A stretch of 64,000 nucleotides of DNA from JAHEJJ01 sp965212205 (GTDB taxonomy: Bacteria; Bacteroidota; Bacteroidia; Flavobacteriales; Flavobacteriaceae). The stretch is taken from contig CBDBUX010000006.1 of the NCBI GenBank assembly GCA_965212205.1, positions 62,001 through 126,000 on the forward strand, read 5' to 3'. This document shows, piece by piece, positions 51,927 to 60,828 of this stretch. The notes beneath the pieces are model-generated. The model had not been told where the DNA came from and searched no databases. It was given only the letters and a program-made list of their open reading frames with translations. The number at the start of each line of letters is the position of its first letter. The stretch's first letter is position 1. The position numbers were made by a program, and so were the translations under genes.

Positions 51927-53012
51927 ATGAAAAATACTGCCCTAACAGCTACCCACGAAGCGCTCGGTGCGAAAATGGTTCCTTTTGCTGGCTATTTGAT
52001 GCCGGTTTCTTACGAAGGAGTCAACGTGGAGCATGAAACAGTCCGAAATAATGTCGGAGTCTTCGACGTATCTCATATGGGGGAGTTCTTGATCGAGGGG
52101 CCAAATGCCCTTGATCTGATCCAAAGAGTAAGTTCGAACGACGCCTCAAAACTCACCGTTGGAAGGGCACAGTACAGTTGTATGCCTAATGAAGATGGAG
52201 GCATCGTTGACGATCTGATCATTTATCAGGTAAAAGATGAAGTCTTCCTGTTGGTGGTTAACGCTTCTAATATTGAAAAAGACTGGAGGCATATCGAAAA
52301 ATACAATCAGGATATCGGCGCGGTGATGCGCAATATTTCAGACGGATATTCATTATTGGCCATACAGGGCCCTAAGGCTGTTGAGGCGATGCAATCACTT
52401 AGTTCTGTTGATCTTTCCGCCATTAAATTCTATCATTTTACGGTTGCTGATTTTGCCGGAATTGAGCATGTGATCATTTCTGCTACCGGATATACCGGTT
52501 CTGGTGGCTTCGAGATTTATTGTAAAAATGAAGAAGTACAGCAAGTTTGGGACAAGCTGCTGGAGGCCGGGGCCGACTTTGGTATAAAACCTATCGGCCT
52601 GGCAGCAAGGGATACCTTGCGCTTGGAGATGGGCTATTGCTTATACGGTAATGATATCGATGAAACCACCTCACCTATTGAAGCCGGACTGGGTTGGATC
52701 ACCAAGTTTAACAAAGACTTTGTTAATTGTGAAGCACTGGAAAAAGAAAAAGAACGCGGCCCGGAAAATAAACTTGTAGCATTTGAACTCGACGAGCGTG
52801 GAATTCCCAGAAAGGATTATGATATAGTAGACAGCCATGGCAAAAAGCTGGGCAGGGTTACTTCGGGGACCATGTCACCGTCGCTGGCTAAAGGAATAGG
52901 CCTTGGATATGTTCCTTCGGTATTTGCATCGGCCGGGAGTAAGATCTTTGTTCAAATCAGAAAAAATAGAATTCCGGCTACTGTAGTGAAGCTACCTTTC
53001 TACAAAGCCTGA
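51927..53012 (+). CDS. gcvT: glycine cleavage system T protein
   Basis: 361 residues, an aminomethyltransferase. Recognised by M-V-P-F-A-G-Y-L-M-P-V, G-V-F-D-V-S-H-M-G-E, the folate site D-E-T-T-S-P-I-E-A-G-L-G-W and R-D-T-L-R-L-E-M-G-Y. It transfers the methylene group of lipoyl-bound aminomethyl to tetrahydrofolate, with release of ammonia. The gcvP and gcvH genes are not in this window, so the operon is split. No riboswitch was seen upstream; the leader is only about 13 bases. Confidence 0.96.
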   Translation: MKNTALTATHEALGAKMVPFAGYLMPVSYEGVNVEHETVRNNVGVFDVSHMGEFLIEGPNALDLIQRVSSNDASKLTVGRAQYSCMPNEDGGIVDDLIIYQVKDEVFLLVVNASNIEKDWRHIEKYNQDIGAVMRNISDGYSLLAIQGPKAVEAMQSLSSVDLSAIKFYHFTVADFAGIEHVIISATGYTGSGGFEIYCKNEEVQQVWDKLLEAGADFGIKPIGLAARDTLRLEMGYCLYGNDIDETTSPIEAGLGWITKFNKDFVNCEALEKEKERGPENKLVAFELDERGIPRKDYDIVDSHGKKLGRVTSGTMSPSLAKGIGLGYVPSVFASAGSKIFVQIRKNRIPATVVKLPFYKA

Positions 53013-53020
53013 CACCCCAG

Positions 53021-53863
53021 ATGGAAAAAGGAAGAAGAAAGGATGGGGAAGGAACAAAAGTCTTGATATTAGGCGGGAGCGGTTTCCTTGGCAACGCACT
53101 TTACAAGGAATTGTGCAACTACTACAATACCTATGCCACCTATTGCACCGCCAGCAGTTTTCAGCACAACCATCAATTCTTCAGCTACGATATGCGCGAA
53201 GACGATGTTTACCGGCTTCTTGAAAGGATAAAGCCCCAAGTGATCATCTCTGCTTTGAGGGGAGACTTTTCTTCCCAGATCCAGGCACATCAGCATATAT
53301 GCGAATATCTCATTAAAAATAAAAGCCGGCTATATTTCCTCTCCTCGGCTAATGTCTTTGATGCCTACAGCAAATATCCTTCTTACGAATACGACAAAAC
53401 ACTCTCGGAAAGTATATATGGCAAACTAAAGATCAGGATCGAAAATATGCTGCTCAGGTTACCAAAATCAAAGACCGCGATTCTCAGGGTGCCCATGGTA
53501 TTTGGCAATACCTCTCCCCGAATAAAGGAGATGAAATCGGCTATTTGGAATAATGAGCCTATCGAAGTATTTCCAAACCTGGTGATGAACGTTACCAACG
53601 ACGACAGGCTTACCCAGCAGTTACACTACCTGATCAATCGTAAAAAAACAGGAATTTATCATCTGGGAAGCAAGGACCTGGTTCACCACGATGATTTTGT
53701 TAAAGAGGTGGTGGAAAGGATCGGAAGTTTTAACCCGATCTACAAAAATGTCTACACCACAAACGAAGAACGTTATCTGGCGGTATTACCCAAAGACAAT
53801 AAGCTTCCCAAATACCTTCGCTTCGGATATCAGGATATCATCGATCATCATGTGATGAACTAA
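53021..53863 (+). CDS. NAD-dependent sugar reductase (RmlD-like SDR)
   Basis: 280 residues, starting 8 bases after gcvT. After a basic N-terminal stretch, the Rossmann motif L-I-L-G-G-S-G-F-L-G-N-A-L is followed by the extended-SDR pattern (F-L-S-S-A-N-V-F-D, Y-G-K-L-K at the Tyr-x-x-x-Lys position). It resembles RmlD-type dTDP-4-dehydrorhamnose reductases and other sugar-nucleotide epimerases. The catalytic Tyr-Lys spacing is normal, but the sugar specificity cannot be read. No other sugar-nucleotide gene is near, so its pathway is open. Confidence 0.8.
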   Translation: MEKGRRKDGEGTKVLILGGSGFLGNALYKELCNYYNTYATYCTASSFQHNHQFFSYDMREDDVYRLLERIKPQVIISALRGDFSSQIQAHQHICEYLIKNKSRLYFLSSANVFDAYSKYPSYEYDKTLSESIYGKLKIRIENMLLRLPKSKTAILRVPMVFGNTSPRIKEMKSAIWNNEPIEVFPNLVMNVTNDDRLTQQLHYLINRKKTGIYHLGSKDLVHHDDFVKEVVERIGSFNPIYKNVYTTNEERYLAVLPKDNKLPKYLRFGYQDIIDHHVMN

Positions 53864-53877
53864 TAGGTATTTGTTTA

Positions 53878-53910
53878 TTTGCCCCGTAGCCTACTGAATT
53901 CCTACATTTG
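53878..53910 (+). promoter_or_regulatory. promoter of pterin dehydratase gene
   Basis: TTTG (53878-53881), 21-base spacer and a perfect TACATTTG (53903-53910), 15 bases before the ATG at 53926. Confidence 0.6.
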
Positions 53911-53925
53911 AGAAAACTAACTACT

Positions 53926-54207
53926 ATGGAAAAATTAAGTACAGCGGCCCTAAATGAAAAAATGGCTCAATTAAGCGGATGGGAGCTAAAAGATAATGGG
54001 ATTGAAAAATCGTATTCTTTTAAAGATTTTAAGTCGGCCTTTGCCGCCATGACCCATATTGCAATGGAATGTGAAGTACGCAATCACCATCCGGAGTGGA
54101 GCAATGTCTATAATAGACTGCAGATAAGGTTTAGTACCCATGATGCAGGTGGGCTTACCCAGGCAGACTTCGATCTGGCGATGATTGCAGACAATATTAT
54201 CGGCTGA
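53926..54207 (+). CDS. phhB: pterin-4a-carbinolamine dehydratase
   Basis: 93 residues from the ATG at 53926; the upstream TTG (53908) overlaps the promoter and is rejected. The family signature H-H-P-E-W is present, with S-T-H-D-A-G-G-L-T downstream and the N-terminal S-G-W-E. It regenerates quinonoid pterin after aromatic amino acid hydroxylation. No phenylalanine hydroxylase gene is in this window. The length is the usual 90-110 residues. Confidence 0.93.
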   Translation: MEKLSTAALNEKMAQLSGWELKDNGIEKSYSFKDFKSAFAAMTHIAMECEVRNHHPEWSNVYNRLQIRFSTHDAGGLTQADFDLAMIADNIIG

Positions 54208-54277
54208 ATTCGACAGGCTCAAGGTTTATAATGGACTGAAGAAATTATTAATTTTACGGTTTTAGAATATCGTTACT

Positions 54278-54988
54278 ATGGGAAGGGCTTTTGAATTCAG
54301 GAAGGCAAGGAAAATGAAGCGTTGGGCAGCTATGTCCAAGGCGTTTACCAGAATCGGAAAAGACATCGTGATCGCCGTCAAAGAAGGGGGTCCGGATCCC
54401 GACTCGAATTCCAGACTGAGGGCAGTGATCCAGAATGCGAAGTCGGTAAATATGCCCAAAGAGAACATCGAAAGGGCCATTAAGCGGGCGAGCGATAAAT
54501 CTCAGGGTGAGTTTAAAGAGGTATTGTTTGAAGGCTACGGACCCCATGGCATCGCAATCCTGATCGAAACCGCAACAGACAACAATACCCGGACGGTGGC
54601 TAATATCCGTTCTTATTTTAACAAGTACAACGGCAGCCTGGGAACTTCAGGTTCAGTGGAGTTTATGTTCGACCACAGCTGTAATTTCTGTATTCCTGCA
54701 GAGGGTATAGATCCGGAAGGATTGGAACTCGAAATGATCGATTTTGGGGCCGAAGAAGTATTTACAGACGAAGACGGATTACATATCTATGCGCCCTTTG
54801 AGAGTTTTGGAGCTATCCAAAAGGAATTAGAATCAAGGGAAATAGAAATTCTGTCATCGGGCTTCGACCGGATACCACAGGTCACCAAAGAGCTAAGTTC
54901 AGAGCAGGTGGAGGATGTGGAAAAACTATTGGAAAAGATCGAAGAAGACGACGATGTTCAGAATGTTTTTCATTCCATGCAGGAATAG
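54278..54988 (+). CDS. yebC: YebC/PmpR family protein
   Basis: 236 residues. N-terminal motif M-G-R-A-F-E-F-R-K-A-R-K-M-K-R-W and the internal K-E-N-I-E-R-A-I, together with G-Y-G-P-H-G-I-A-I-L-I-E, identify the family. Members were described as DNA-binding transcription regulators and more recently linked to translation of difficult nascent chains (TACO1 in mitochondria). The protein is acidic at the end (E-E-D-D-D-V-Q). It converges on the T9SS gene and shares the terminator at 55090. Confidence 0.93.
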   Translation: MGRAFEFRKARKMKRWAAMSKAFTRIGKDIVIAVKEGGPDPDSNSRLRAVIQNAKSVNMPKENIERAIKRASDKSQGEFKEVLFEGYGPHGIAILIETATDNNTRTVANIRSYFNKYNGSLGTSGSVEFMFDHSCNFCIPAEGIDPEGLELEMIDFGAEEVFTDEDGLHIYAPFESFGAIQKELESREIEILSSGFDRIPQVTKELSSEQVEDVEKLLEKIEEDDDVQNVFHSMQE

Positions 54989-55089
54989 GAATGTTGCCAG
55001 CAATGTAATGAACATGGAAATCACCCGACCAACACCTATATAGATCAATAAGTAGGTATCCCCGAAAAGATATTGAAAAAGAAAATGGA

Positions 55090-55115
55090 AAACCCAGCGA
55101 GTCGCTGGGTTTTTT
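55090..55115. terminator. bidirectional terminator
   Basis: Inverted arms AAACCCAGCGA and TCGCTGGGTTT with flanking A and T runs lie between the convergent yebC and T9SS genes. The usable loop is probably 3-5 bases. Confidence 0.85.
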
Positions 55116-55116
55116 C

Positions 55117-57402
55117 TTATTTACTAATCACAAAGGTTTTTCGCTCAACCCGTCCGCTGGCATCTTCTACCGTCATAAAATAGATGCCGGCAGGAATAGA
55201 TTGGGTTGGTATTTCGAAAGGATTTTGCCCCAAAAGTTCTGAAGACGAATAGCTACGGATCAGCCTGCCCTGAATATCGTGGACTTGAAGTGAATGTTTG
55301 CGTACCGGTTTTATATCCTTTCCAAAATCAGCCTTAATCACGCTGTTTGAGTGATTCGGATAGAGTTTTAAAAATAATCCACCACCATTACCTTCAATAA
55401 CGGTAAAACCAATAACCATAGGGATCCCAGCGATACCCCCCAGATACTTTTCGGTATAAGGCGTAACGGATAATCGGTAATTCCCCACCGGGAGATTCCC
55501 AGAATAATAATTGCCTTTCCAGTCTCCAAACAAGGAATATGGTGTGGCATTCTCTGTTCTTCGCTGGTGAACGGGACCGGCAAGATCGAAGGCAACACTT
55601 TTTACATCTCCGCTGGGATCTGCGCGTATATTAAATCTGGTTTGGACCAGGGTCAATAGGTTGATGACCCATCCATCTTCTATATTCATGATATCAGTAT
55701 TGTTCATCGCATCGACGAGTACGATCCGCTTGATGGTATTTTGATAATTCTCTCCTTCACTGATCAAGGCGGGAACTATTTCGGCATCAGATGGCGTCTC
55801 CAATTCACCTTCTATCTTAGACGATTCAATTTCAAAACTGACCGTCAAGGGCTGGCCCTGAACCCCACCCAGGTTCTTTTCTGGAAAAGGTAGGGCTGTG
55901 AGCAGATAGCCTCCTTCCTGAAAATGATGTGCCACATAATCGCCTTTGTAGTCCCCAAATAGCGCATATGGGGGTAGATTTTCCTTACGCCGAAGGTTAC
56001 ACCTCCCTGTAAGTTTGAAACCGACACTTTGAATGTCTTCCGAACCCACAGCACGGATATTTAAGCTATCGGTATTCAGATTCCGCAGATCAATTGTCAT
56101 TCCATCTGTAATCTCCATGATCTCAAGATTCTGATGTGCATCTACCAATACAAAGCCTCTTATTTTCAATTCCTTAGCGGTAGCGTCTTGAATAATCACC
56201 TCAAAACTACAGCTGCTTGTATTTCCTGCCACATCAGTAGCTACTGCGGTTACCTCGGTAGTGCCAAGGGAAAAAAAAGAGCCGCTGGTTACACTGGTTT
56301 CCACCTGCACATTTCCACCTTCATCATTGGCCATTACCTCAAATCTAACCTGGGTGCCGCAGGCCGATGCATCCACCGATAATATAATATCTTCAGGACA
56401 GACGATTACTGGTGGGATGGTATCTAGTTCTCCTGCAGAGATCCATAAGGACACTGCTGTTCTTGGTTCTGATATACTGCCTGCCTCCGGGTCTTGTTGA
56501 ATTACGAGTCCTGCTGCCCATTCTATACTTGATATCGAATCTATATCTCCGAGTGAAAGACCGGCTTCCAGGATAGTTGTTATAGCTTCTTCCTGGGATA
56601 AGCCCACCAATTGAGGTACCTCGAAGGATTCATCACCAAAAGGCCGACCTTCACTAAAGCGCACATTATCGATCCCGAGGGTTTCAGCGGCAGCATTTGA
56701 ATCGAACTCGATAATGAGTCGGGCTCTGCAACCCACAAAGGAAGTCAAGTCTGAAATAAGGGTATTCCAGGCACCCTCGATCGCCAAGGCGTCGATATCG
56801 CCTCCATTATTACCTCCGGAGCCCCCACCATCGGAATCTAACAAGGTAATCGTAGTGGCCGAAGCACATTGGTCTATTTCGACCCGGACATAGAAACGGT
56901 CGTTTTGTCCGCTGGAACGTTCCCATGTCGTCTCAGACAACATATAGTTCAGCCGGAGTACTGGCGACTCGGTCCCTTTCAGGTCCACATAATCGAAATA
57001 CATGGAAACCCAACCGTCCGTGTCTTGCATCAGGAATGCCTGGTTACCCTCAGGTGCGGCAACACCTAAATCAGCATTAATTTGATCTGAACCACTTACC
57101 CCAAAAACATCACCATCGCCCAGACCATCGGTGCCTGAAGTGCCAGATCTGCTGGGGGTAAATTCCGTGGTGAAACCAAGGAGATCTTCTGCTCCTTCTG
57201 CCATCACCGGAATGTTATTATAATCAGCTAATTCATGTGGCACTTCTGCCGACTGGGTGTCGAAATACAGACAGGTAGAATTTCCACAATTCAAAGTCGT
57301 GTAAAGGTTTTCAAAACCTTGAGATACCTGCGCTTTGATCGTGTTGATTGTTAGGCTACACAAAATAAAGATCATAATGCCGGAAAGTGTTCTGGGTTTC
57401 AT
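55117..57402 (-). CDS. secreted PASTA-HYR protein with T9SS sorting domain
   Basis: The frame is open from a GTG at 57411; the ATG at 57402 (M-K-P-R-T-L-S-G) gives a better signal peptide and is chosen, 761 residues. Domains by position from the GTG: a concanavalin-like N-terminal region (about 30-255; F-D-S-N-A-A-A-E-T-L-G-I-D-N-V-R-F), a PASTA domain (about 263-325; V-P-Q-L-V-G-L-S-Q-E-E-A), a HYR domain (about 330-413; P-P-V-I-V-C-P-E-D-I), and two copies of the R-x-E-N-x-x-P-Y-x-L-F-G-D module (about 416-530 and 559-675). A type A sorting domain (679-764; G-I-Y-F-M-T-V-E-D) ends the chain. The repeated module also occurs in the 2348-residue protein at 5632. Probably a surface adhesin-like protein. 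Confidence 0.85.
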   Translation of the reverse strand: MKPRTLSGIMIFILCSLTINTIKAQVSQGFENLYTTLNCGNSTCLYFDTQSAEVPHELADYNNIPVMAEGAEDLLGFTTEFTPSRSGTSGTDGLGDGDVFGVSGSDQINADLGVAAPEGNQAFLMQDTDGWVSMYFDYVDLKGTESPVLRLNYMLSETTWERSSGQNDRFYVRVEIDQCASATTITLLDSDGGGSGGNNGGDIDALAIEGAWNTLISDLTSFVGCRARLIIEFDSNAAAETLGIDNVRFSEGRPFGDESFEVPQLVGLSQEEAITTILEAGLSLGDIDSISSIEWAAGLVIQQDPEAGSISEPRTAVSLWISAGELDTIPPVIVCPEDIILSVDASACGTQVRFEVMANDEGGNVQVETSVTSGSFFSLGTTEVTAVATDVAGNTSSCSFEVIIQDATAKELKIRGFVLVDAHQNLEIMEITDGMTIDLRNLNTDSLNIRAVGSEDIQSVGFKLTGRCNLRRKENLPPYALFGDYKGDYVAHHFQEGGYLLTALPFPEKNLGGVQGQPLTVSFEIESSKIEGELETPSDAEIVPALISEGENYQNTIKRIVLVDAMNNTDIMNIEDGWVINLLTLVQTRFNIRADPSGDVKSVAFDLAGPVHQRRTENATPYSLFGDWKGNYYSGNLPVGNYRLSVTPYTEKYLGGIAGIPMVIGFTVIEGNGGGLFLKLYPNHSNSVIKADFGKDIKPVRKHSLQVHDIQGRLIRSYSSSELLGQNPFEIPTQSIPAGIYFMTVEDASGRVERKTFVISK

Positions 57403-57566
57403 AGGTTGCACAGTTTTAATACGTCATTCAGTGAATTGTAACGAGAACAAGAACGGCGTATGCCAAGGCTCAAGTCGTTACAATGACACAAAGAAAACGT
57501 CGGACTGTGAAATATGAATGCAGGGAAGGAATCCTTTAGGCTAAAAAATGTAATCTAAATAGTATA

Positions 57567-58157
57567 TTATTGAATATCAATAATTTGTGAGCTGATTAGG
57601 TCTTTAGTGTCTGCCGGGAAACCGATATTGAACTGAAAGCTGCTGTCGATCTTTTTTGGCACAATAGGCGACGCTACCTCATGAGGCAAATTATAGGATT
57701 TTGAATTGGCACTTATAGATGAGATCAGGGCCAGGGAATGATTAAAGGACATTTTTGTAAAGAAGCTCTTTTGCTTATATGTAATTTTAAAAAAGATGGA
57801 GTAGTTCTTTCCTTTTTCACGATCAGGGCAGTCTGTTATGAAGTGGTATTGACCGTAATCATCTGTGGTAAAACACGCCCTGCAATAATCTTCTTCCGCT
57901 ACTGGGGAACGATGCCAGACTTCGATTCGGGCATGAGTCAATACACGATGGGAAAGAGTATCATAGATCACCCCTCTTACGGTCACTTCATGGCCGTGAA
58001 GATTTCGGCGCAAATCATTCTTTAGGGCCGAAAGCGATGAATATCCGGGGTAAGGAGGAATTTTTCCAGCTGCACGAATTACGCGCTGAGCAGTAAATTT
58101 ATATTCCCTTCCACCGGGGATGGTAATACGGGCGCTACCTTCCATGATATGGTCCAT
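57567..58157 (-). CDS. uncharacterised protein with intradiol-dioxygenase-like beta-sandwich
   Basis: 196 residues, no signal peptide. The central part V-T-V-R-G-V-I-Y-D-T...A-R-I-E-V-W-H and T-T-D-D-Y-G-Q-Y-H-F recalls the beta-sandwich of intradiol ring-cleavage dioxygenases and other carboxypeptidase-regulatory-like domains. The Tyr-Tyr-His-His iron ligands of true dioxygenases are not evident, so enzymatic activity is doubtful. The gene stands alone between the T9SS protein and the plsC-containing operon. The 215 bases to its right hold no gene. Confidence 0.5.
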   Translation of the reverse strand: MDHIMEGSARITIPGGREYKFTAQRVIRAAGKIPPYPGYSSLSALKNDLRRNLHGHEVTVRGVIYDTLSHRVLTHARIEVWHRSPVAEEDYCRACFTTDDYGQYHFITDCPDREKGKNYSIFFKITYKQKSFFTKMSFNHSLALISSISANSKSYNLPHEVASPIVPKKIDSSFQFNIGFPADTKDLISSQIIDIQ

Positions 58158-58372
58158 TGTGTACTCAATATTTAAGTACCATAGCCAACATGTTCAGTAA
58201 AAATGGGGTTAAATCCCTCTGGCACTAAGTACGACCAAAATCGACGAGCCTACTTAGACAATCCTCAAAGATCTTATATGAAAATAATCAATTCGTTATC
58301 TCGCCAGGAATTGCGCTGATTTATTTCGATCAAAAGAGAATTTTGGCAGATGACCGTCCTATATTCCTGTCC

Positions 58373-58924
58373 TTAATCCGAATCATAGCTGTAGTTGGCT
58401 ACACGGCCTTTCACTCCTTTGAAAAACCTTTCATAGGTTTGCCGATCCTGATCATAGTTGCCGGTGGTAAAATGAGGTTCCGACACCTTGATACGCTTTT
58501 TTCCATAGTCGAAAGCGACCATAACGATGGGCACCCCGGCAGTATGCGCGATAAAATAGTAACCAGATTTCCATTGGCTGACCTTTTTACGTGTCCCTTC
58601 TGGTGCCAGCGCTAGTCTGAATTCGCTTTTCTCATCAAAAATTTCTGCGATGGCCGATACGGTATCACTACTCTTACTTCGATCCACAGGTGCTCCTCCT
58701 AACCAACGGAAGTACCAACCAAAAGGCGGTTTAAAAAGGCTTTTCTTCCCTACGAAATGGAAACTCTTCCCGATTACCTTCCTGATCAGTAAGCCCAGGA
58801 AAAAATCTAACCAGCTGGTATGCGGCACAACGATAACCACGCATTTTGATACCTCGGGAAAAGGTCCTTTATAGGTCCATCCCAAAATTTTAAAATATAT
58901 GAACCGGGCAATGCTTTGAATCAT
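58373..58924 (-). CDS. 1-acyl-glycerol-3-phosphate acyltransferase-like
   Basis: 183 residues. The HX4D motif is H-T-S-W-L-D, the second glycerophosphate-acyltransferase motif is P-E-G-T-R, and the third is V-P-I-V-M-V. An N-terminal hydrophobic segment anchors it to the membrane. It probably acylates lysophosphatidic acid or a related lipid. It follows kdnB after 73 bases on the same strand, so it may share the lipid-A/Kdo operon. Its small size suggests a family member other than canonical PlsC of about 240 residues. Confidence 0.88.
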   Translation of the reverse strand: MIQSIARFIYFKILGWTYKGPFPEVSKCVVIVVPHTSWLDFFLGLLIRKVIGKSFHFVGKKSLFKPPFGWYFRWLGGAPVDRSKSSDTVSAIAEIFDEKSEFRLALAPEGTRKKVSQWKSGYYFIAHTAGVPIVMVAFDYGKKRIKVSEPHFTTGNYDQDRQTYERFFKGVKGRVANYSYDSD

Positions 58925-58997
58925 TAGACGAAGTTAGGATTATATCTGACTTAATTCGATGAAGCATCAAATCCTCGGAATGTCCCGGCTGGTGATG

Positions 58998-60122
58998 TCA
59001 GATCTTAAGATAGATCTCTTTTAGAAGATCAGGATTGATCAGGTCTTGCCAATGCGAACCCAGAGCATTTTCCCAAAGCGGGGTCATCCCCATGGAAACG
59101 CGGCACATCTCATCGAGTTGTTCCTCGCTTAATTCGCTGCACAGCCTTTTAGGTAAACAAATATCGTTCTTATCCATCATTAGCTTAAAACGCTCCACAC
59201 CTTTTGGATAATAATCCCCTAAATGCTGAAATACCAGGCAATTTCCCAGACCATGACGTGTACCTAGGATATAAGACAAGCCGTAACTCATCGCGTGAGC
59301 AATACCCACTTGCGAATAGGCGATACTCATGCCTCCGTGCCATGAGGCCATCATGAGTTTTTCCCTGGCTTCATCGGGTTTGAGTTCGGTTAGGAAAACC
59401 TCCTCACAAAGCTGCATCGCCTTTTCCCCATAACTCTGGCTAAATGCATTCAAATAGGTGCCATTGAGCGATTCGACACAGTGGATAAAACAGTCCATAC
59501 CGGTGTAGAACCATTGTTGTTTCGGAACACCCTGTGTAAGGTCCGGATCGAGTACTACCTGATCAAAAGTGGTATAATCGGAATTGATCCCCAGCTTCAT
59601 TTCAGGTCCCATGAGCACCGTAGTACGTGAAACCTCTGCGCCTGTACCGCTTATGGTAGGAATTCCAACGTGATAAAGCGATGGCTTTTCTACCAGGTCC
59701 CAACCCTGATATCTTGCCGCCGAGCCCTGATTATTATACATCACCGCTACTGCCTTCGACAAATCGAGCAAGGTACCACCTCCTATCCCGACAATCCCGG
59801 AAGGAGCTTCGGAAAATCTATTACTGATCTCACCGACCAAAGCATCAACCTGATGGGTTTTAGGTTCCTCGTCTGCATTGATATAAAGGATAAGGTCGTT
59901 GAAAATGGCGGGGATTCGTCCTTCAAACTCTCCTCCTTCAAACACATCATCGACCAAAAATATAACCGGTGCATCGGAATTTTTTCGTCTGGGAAGCAGT
60001 ATATCGCCCAATTGATCAAAACTTCCTTTTCCATAGATCACTCTTGGCACCATGGGGAAGTTGCGATAATTCGCCACCGGTTTCACCTCTTTATTAAATT
60101 CTATTTCTCTGTTGAGACTCAT
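58998..60122 (-). CDS. kdnB: 3-deoxy-manno-octulosonate-8-oxidase (KdnB-like)
   Basis: 374 residues, an iron-containing alcohol dehydrogenase. It has G-G-G-T-L-L-D (nucleotide-binding), S-G-T-G-A-E-V-S and the metal-ligand region with D-C-F-I-H, H-A-M-S-Y and H-G-L-G-N. The start F-P-M-V-P-R-V-I-Y-G-K-G-S-F-D-Q-L resembles KdnB of Shewanella, which oxidises Kdo at C8 before amination to 8-amino-Kdo. It lies next to kdsB, as in that system. The aminotransferase KdnA is not in the window, so the pathway is either split or stops at the 8-oxo stage. Start overlaps or nearly abuts the HAD gene (4 bases). Confidence 0.85.
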   Translation of the reverse strand: MSLNREIEFNKEVKPVANYRNFPMVPRVIYGKGSFDQLGDILLPRRKNSDAPVIFLVDDVFEGGEFEGRIPAIFNDLILYINADEEPKTHQVDALVGEISNRFSEAPSGIVGIGGGTLLDLSKAVAVMYNNQGSAARYQGWDLVEKPSLYHVGIPTISGTGAEVSRTTVLMGPEMKLGINSDYTTFDQVVLDPDLTQGVPKQQWFYTGMDCFIHCVESLNGTYLNAFSQSYGEKAMQLCEEVFLTELKPDEAREKLMMASWHGGMSIAYSQVGIAHAMSYGLSYILGTRHGLGNCLVFQHLGDYYPKGVERFKLMMDKNDICLPKRLCSELSEEQLDEMCRVSMGMTPLWENALGSHWQDLINPDLLKEIYLKI

Positions 60123-60126
60123 AGGG

Positions 60127-60828
60127 TCAATTCAAATATTTAAGCAGGTCTTTGAGACTGTTAAGTGTTAGATGGTCATTGGGTTCTTCTTCTTTAGGAA
60201 CCAATTCATGTGCCCAGGTGGTATGAAAGGGAACATGTACTGCTGCTGCTCCTATATTTAAAATAGGGATCACATCGGATTTGAGTGAATTCCCAACCAT
60301 CAAAAATTCTCCGACTTCGATTTCCAGATGGTCTAGCAGATTCTTGTAATTCACTTCCTTTTTATCGCTCAAAACTTCAACATGATGAAAATATTTCGTC
60401 AGCCCGGAACGATCCAGTTTACGCTCCTGATCTAGCAAGTCCCCTTTGGTAAGTACGATTAATCGATACTTTTTTTCCAGATTTCCCAGCACTTCCTCTA
60501 CTCCATCGAGAAGTTCCACCGGCCGAGAGATCATATGTTTTCCGATTTCCAGAATCTTGTTGATCGTCTCCTGGGGAACATTATTGTTCGAGAGTTCCAT
60601 AGCCGATTCGATCATCGACAACATAAAACCTTTTATGCCAAATCCATAAAGCTCCAGGTTGTTCATTTCCACTTTAAAAAGTTCCTGGTCGATCTTATTC
60701 TTGGTCTCATAGTGCTCCAGCAATGCCGCAAATTCTTCCTCTGCCTCACGGAAATAGGTTTCATTGACCCAAAGCGTGTCGTCTGCATCAAATCCTACCA
60801 CCTTGATATTGCTATAATCTAGTTCCAT
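60127..60828 (-). CDS. HAD-superfamily phosphatase
   Basis: 233 residues. Motif I is F-D-A-D-D-T-L-W (D15, D17), the helical cap is about 20-90, and motif II is V-L-T-K-G-D. Motif III and IV residues are in K-K-E-V-N-Y-K and V-G-N-S-L-K-S-D. The C1-type cap makes it unlike the small KdsC phosphatase, yet its place between kdsB and kdnB (10-base overlap with kdsB, 4 bases to kdnB) suggests a sugar-phosphate or nucleotide role in the same pathway. Substrate unknown. Confidence 0.85.
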   Translation of the reverse strand: MELDYSNIKVVGFDADDTLWVNETYFREAEEEFAALLEHYETKNKIDQELFKVEMNNLELYGFGIKGFMLSMIESAMELSNNNVPQETINKILEIGKHMISRPVELLDGVEEVLGNLEKKYRLIVLTKGDLLDQERKLDRSGLTKYFHHVEVLSDKKEVNYKNLLDHLEIEVGEFLMVGNSLKSDVIPILNIGAAAVHVPFHTTWAHELVPKEEEPNDHLTLNSLKDLLKYLN

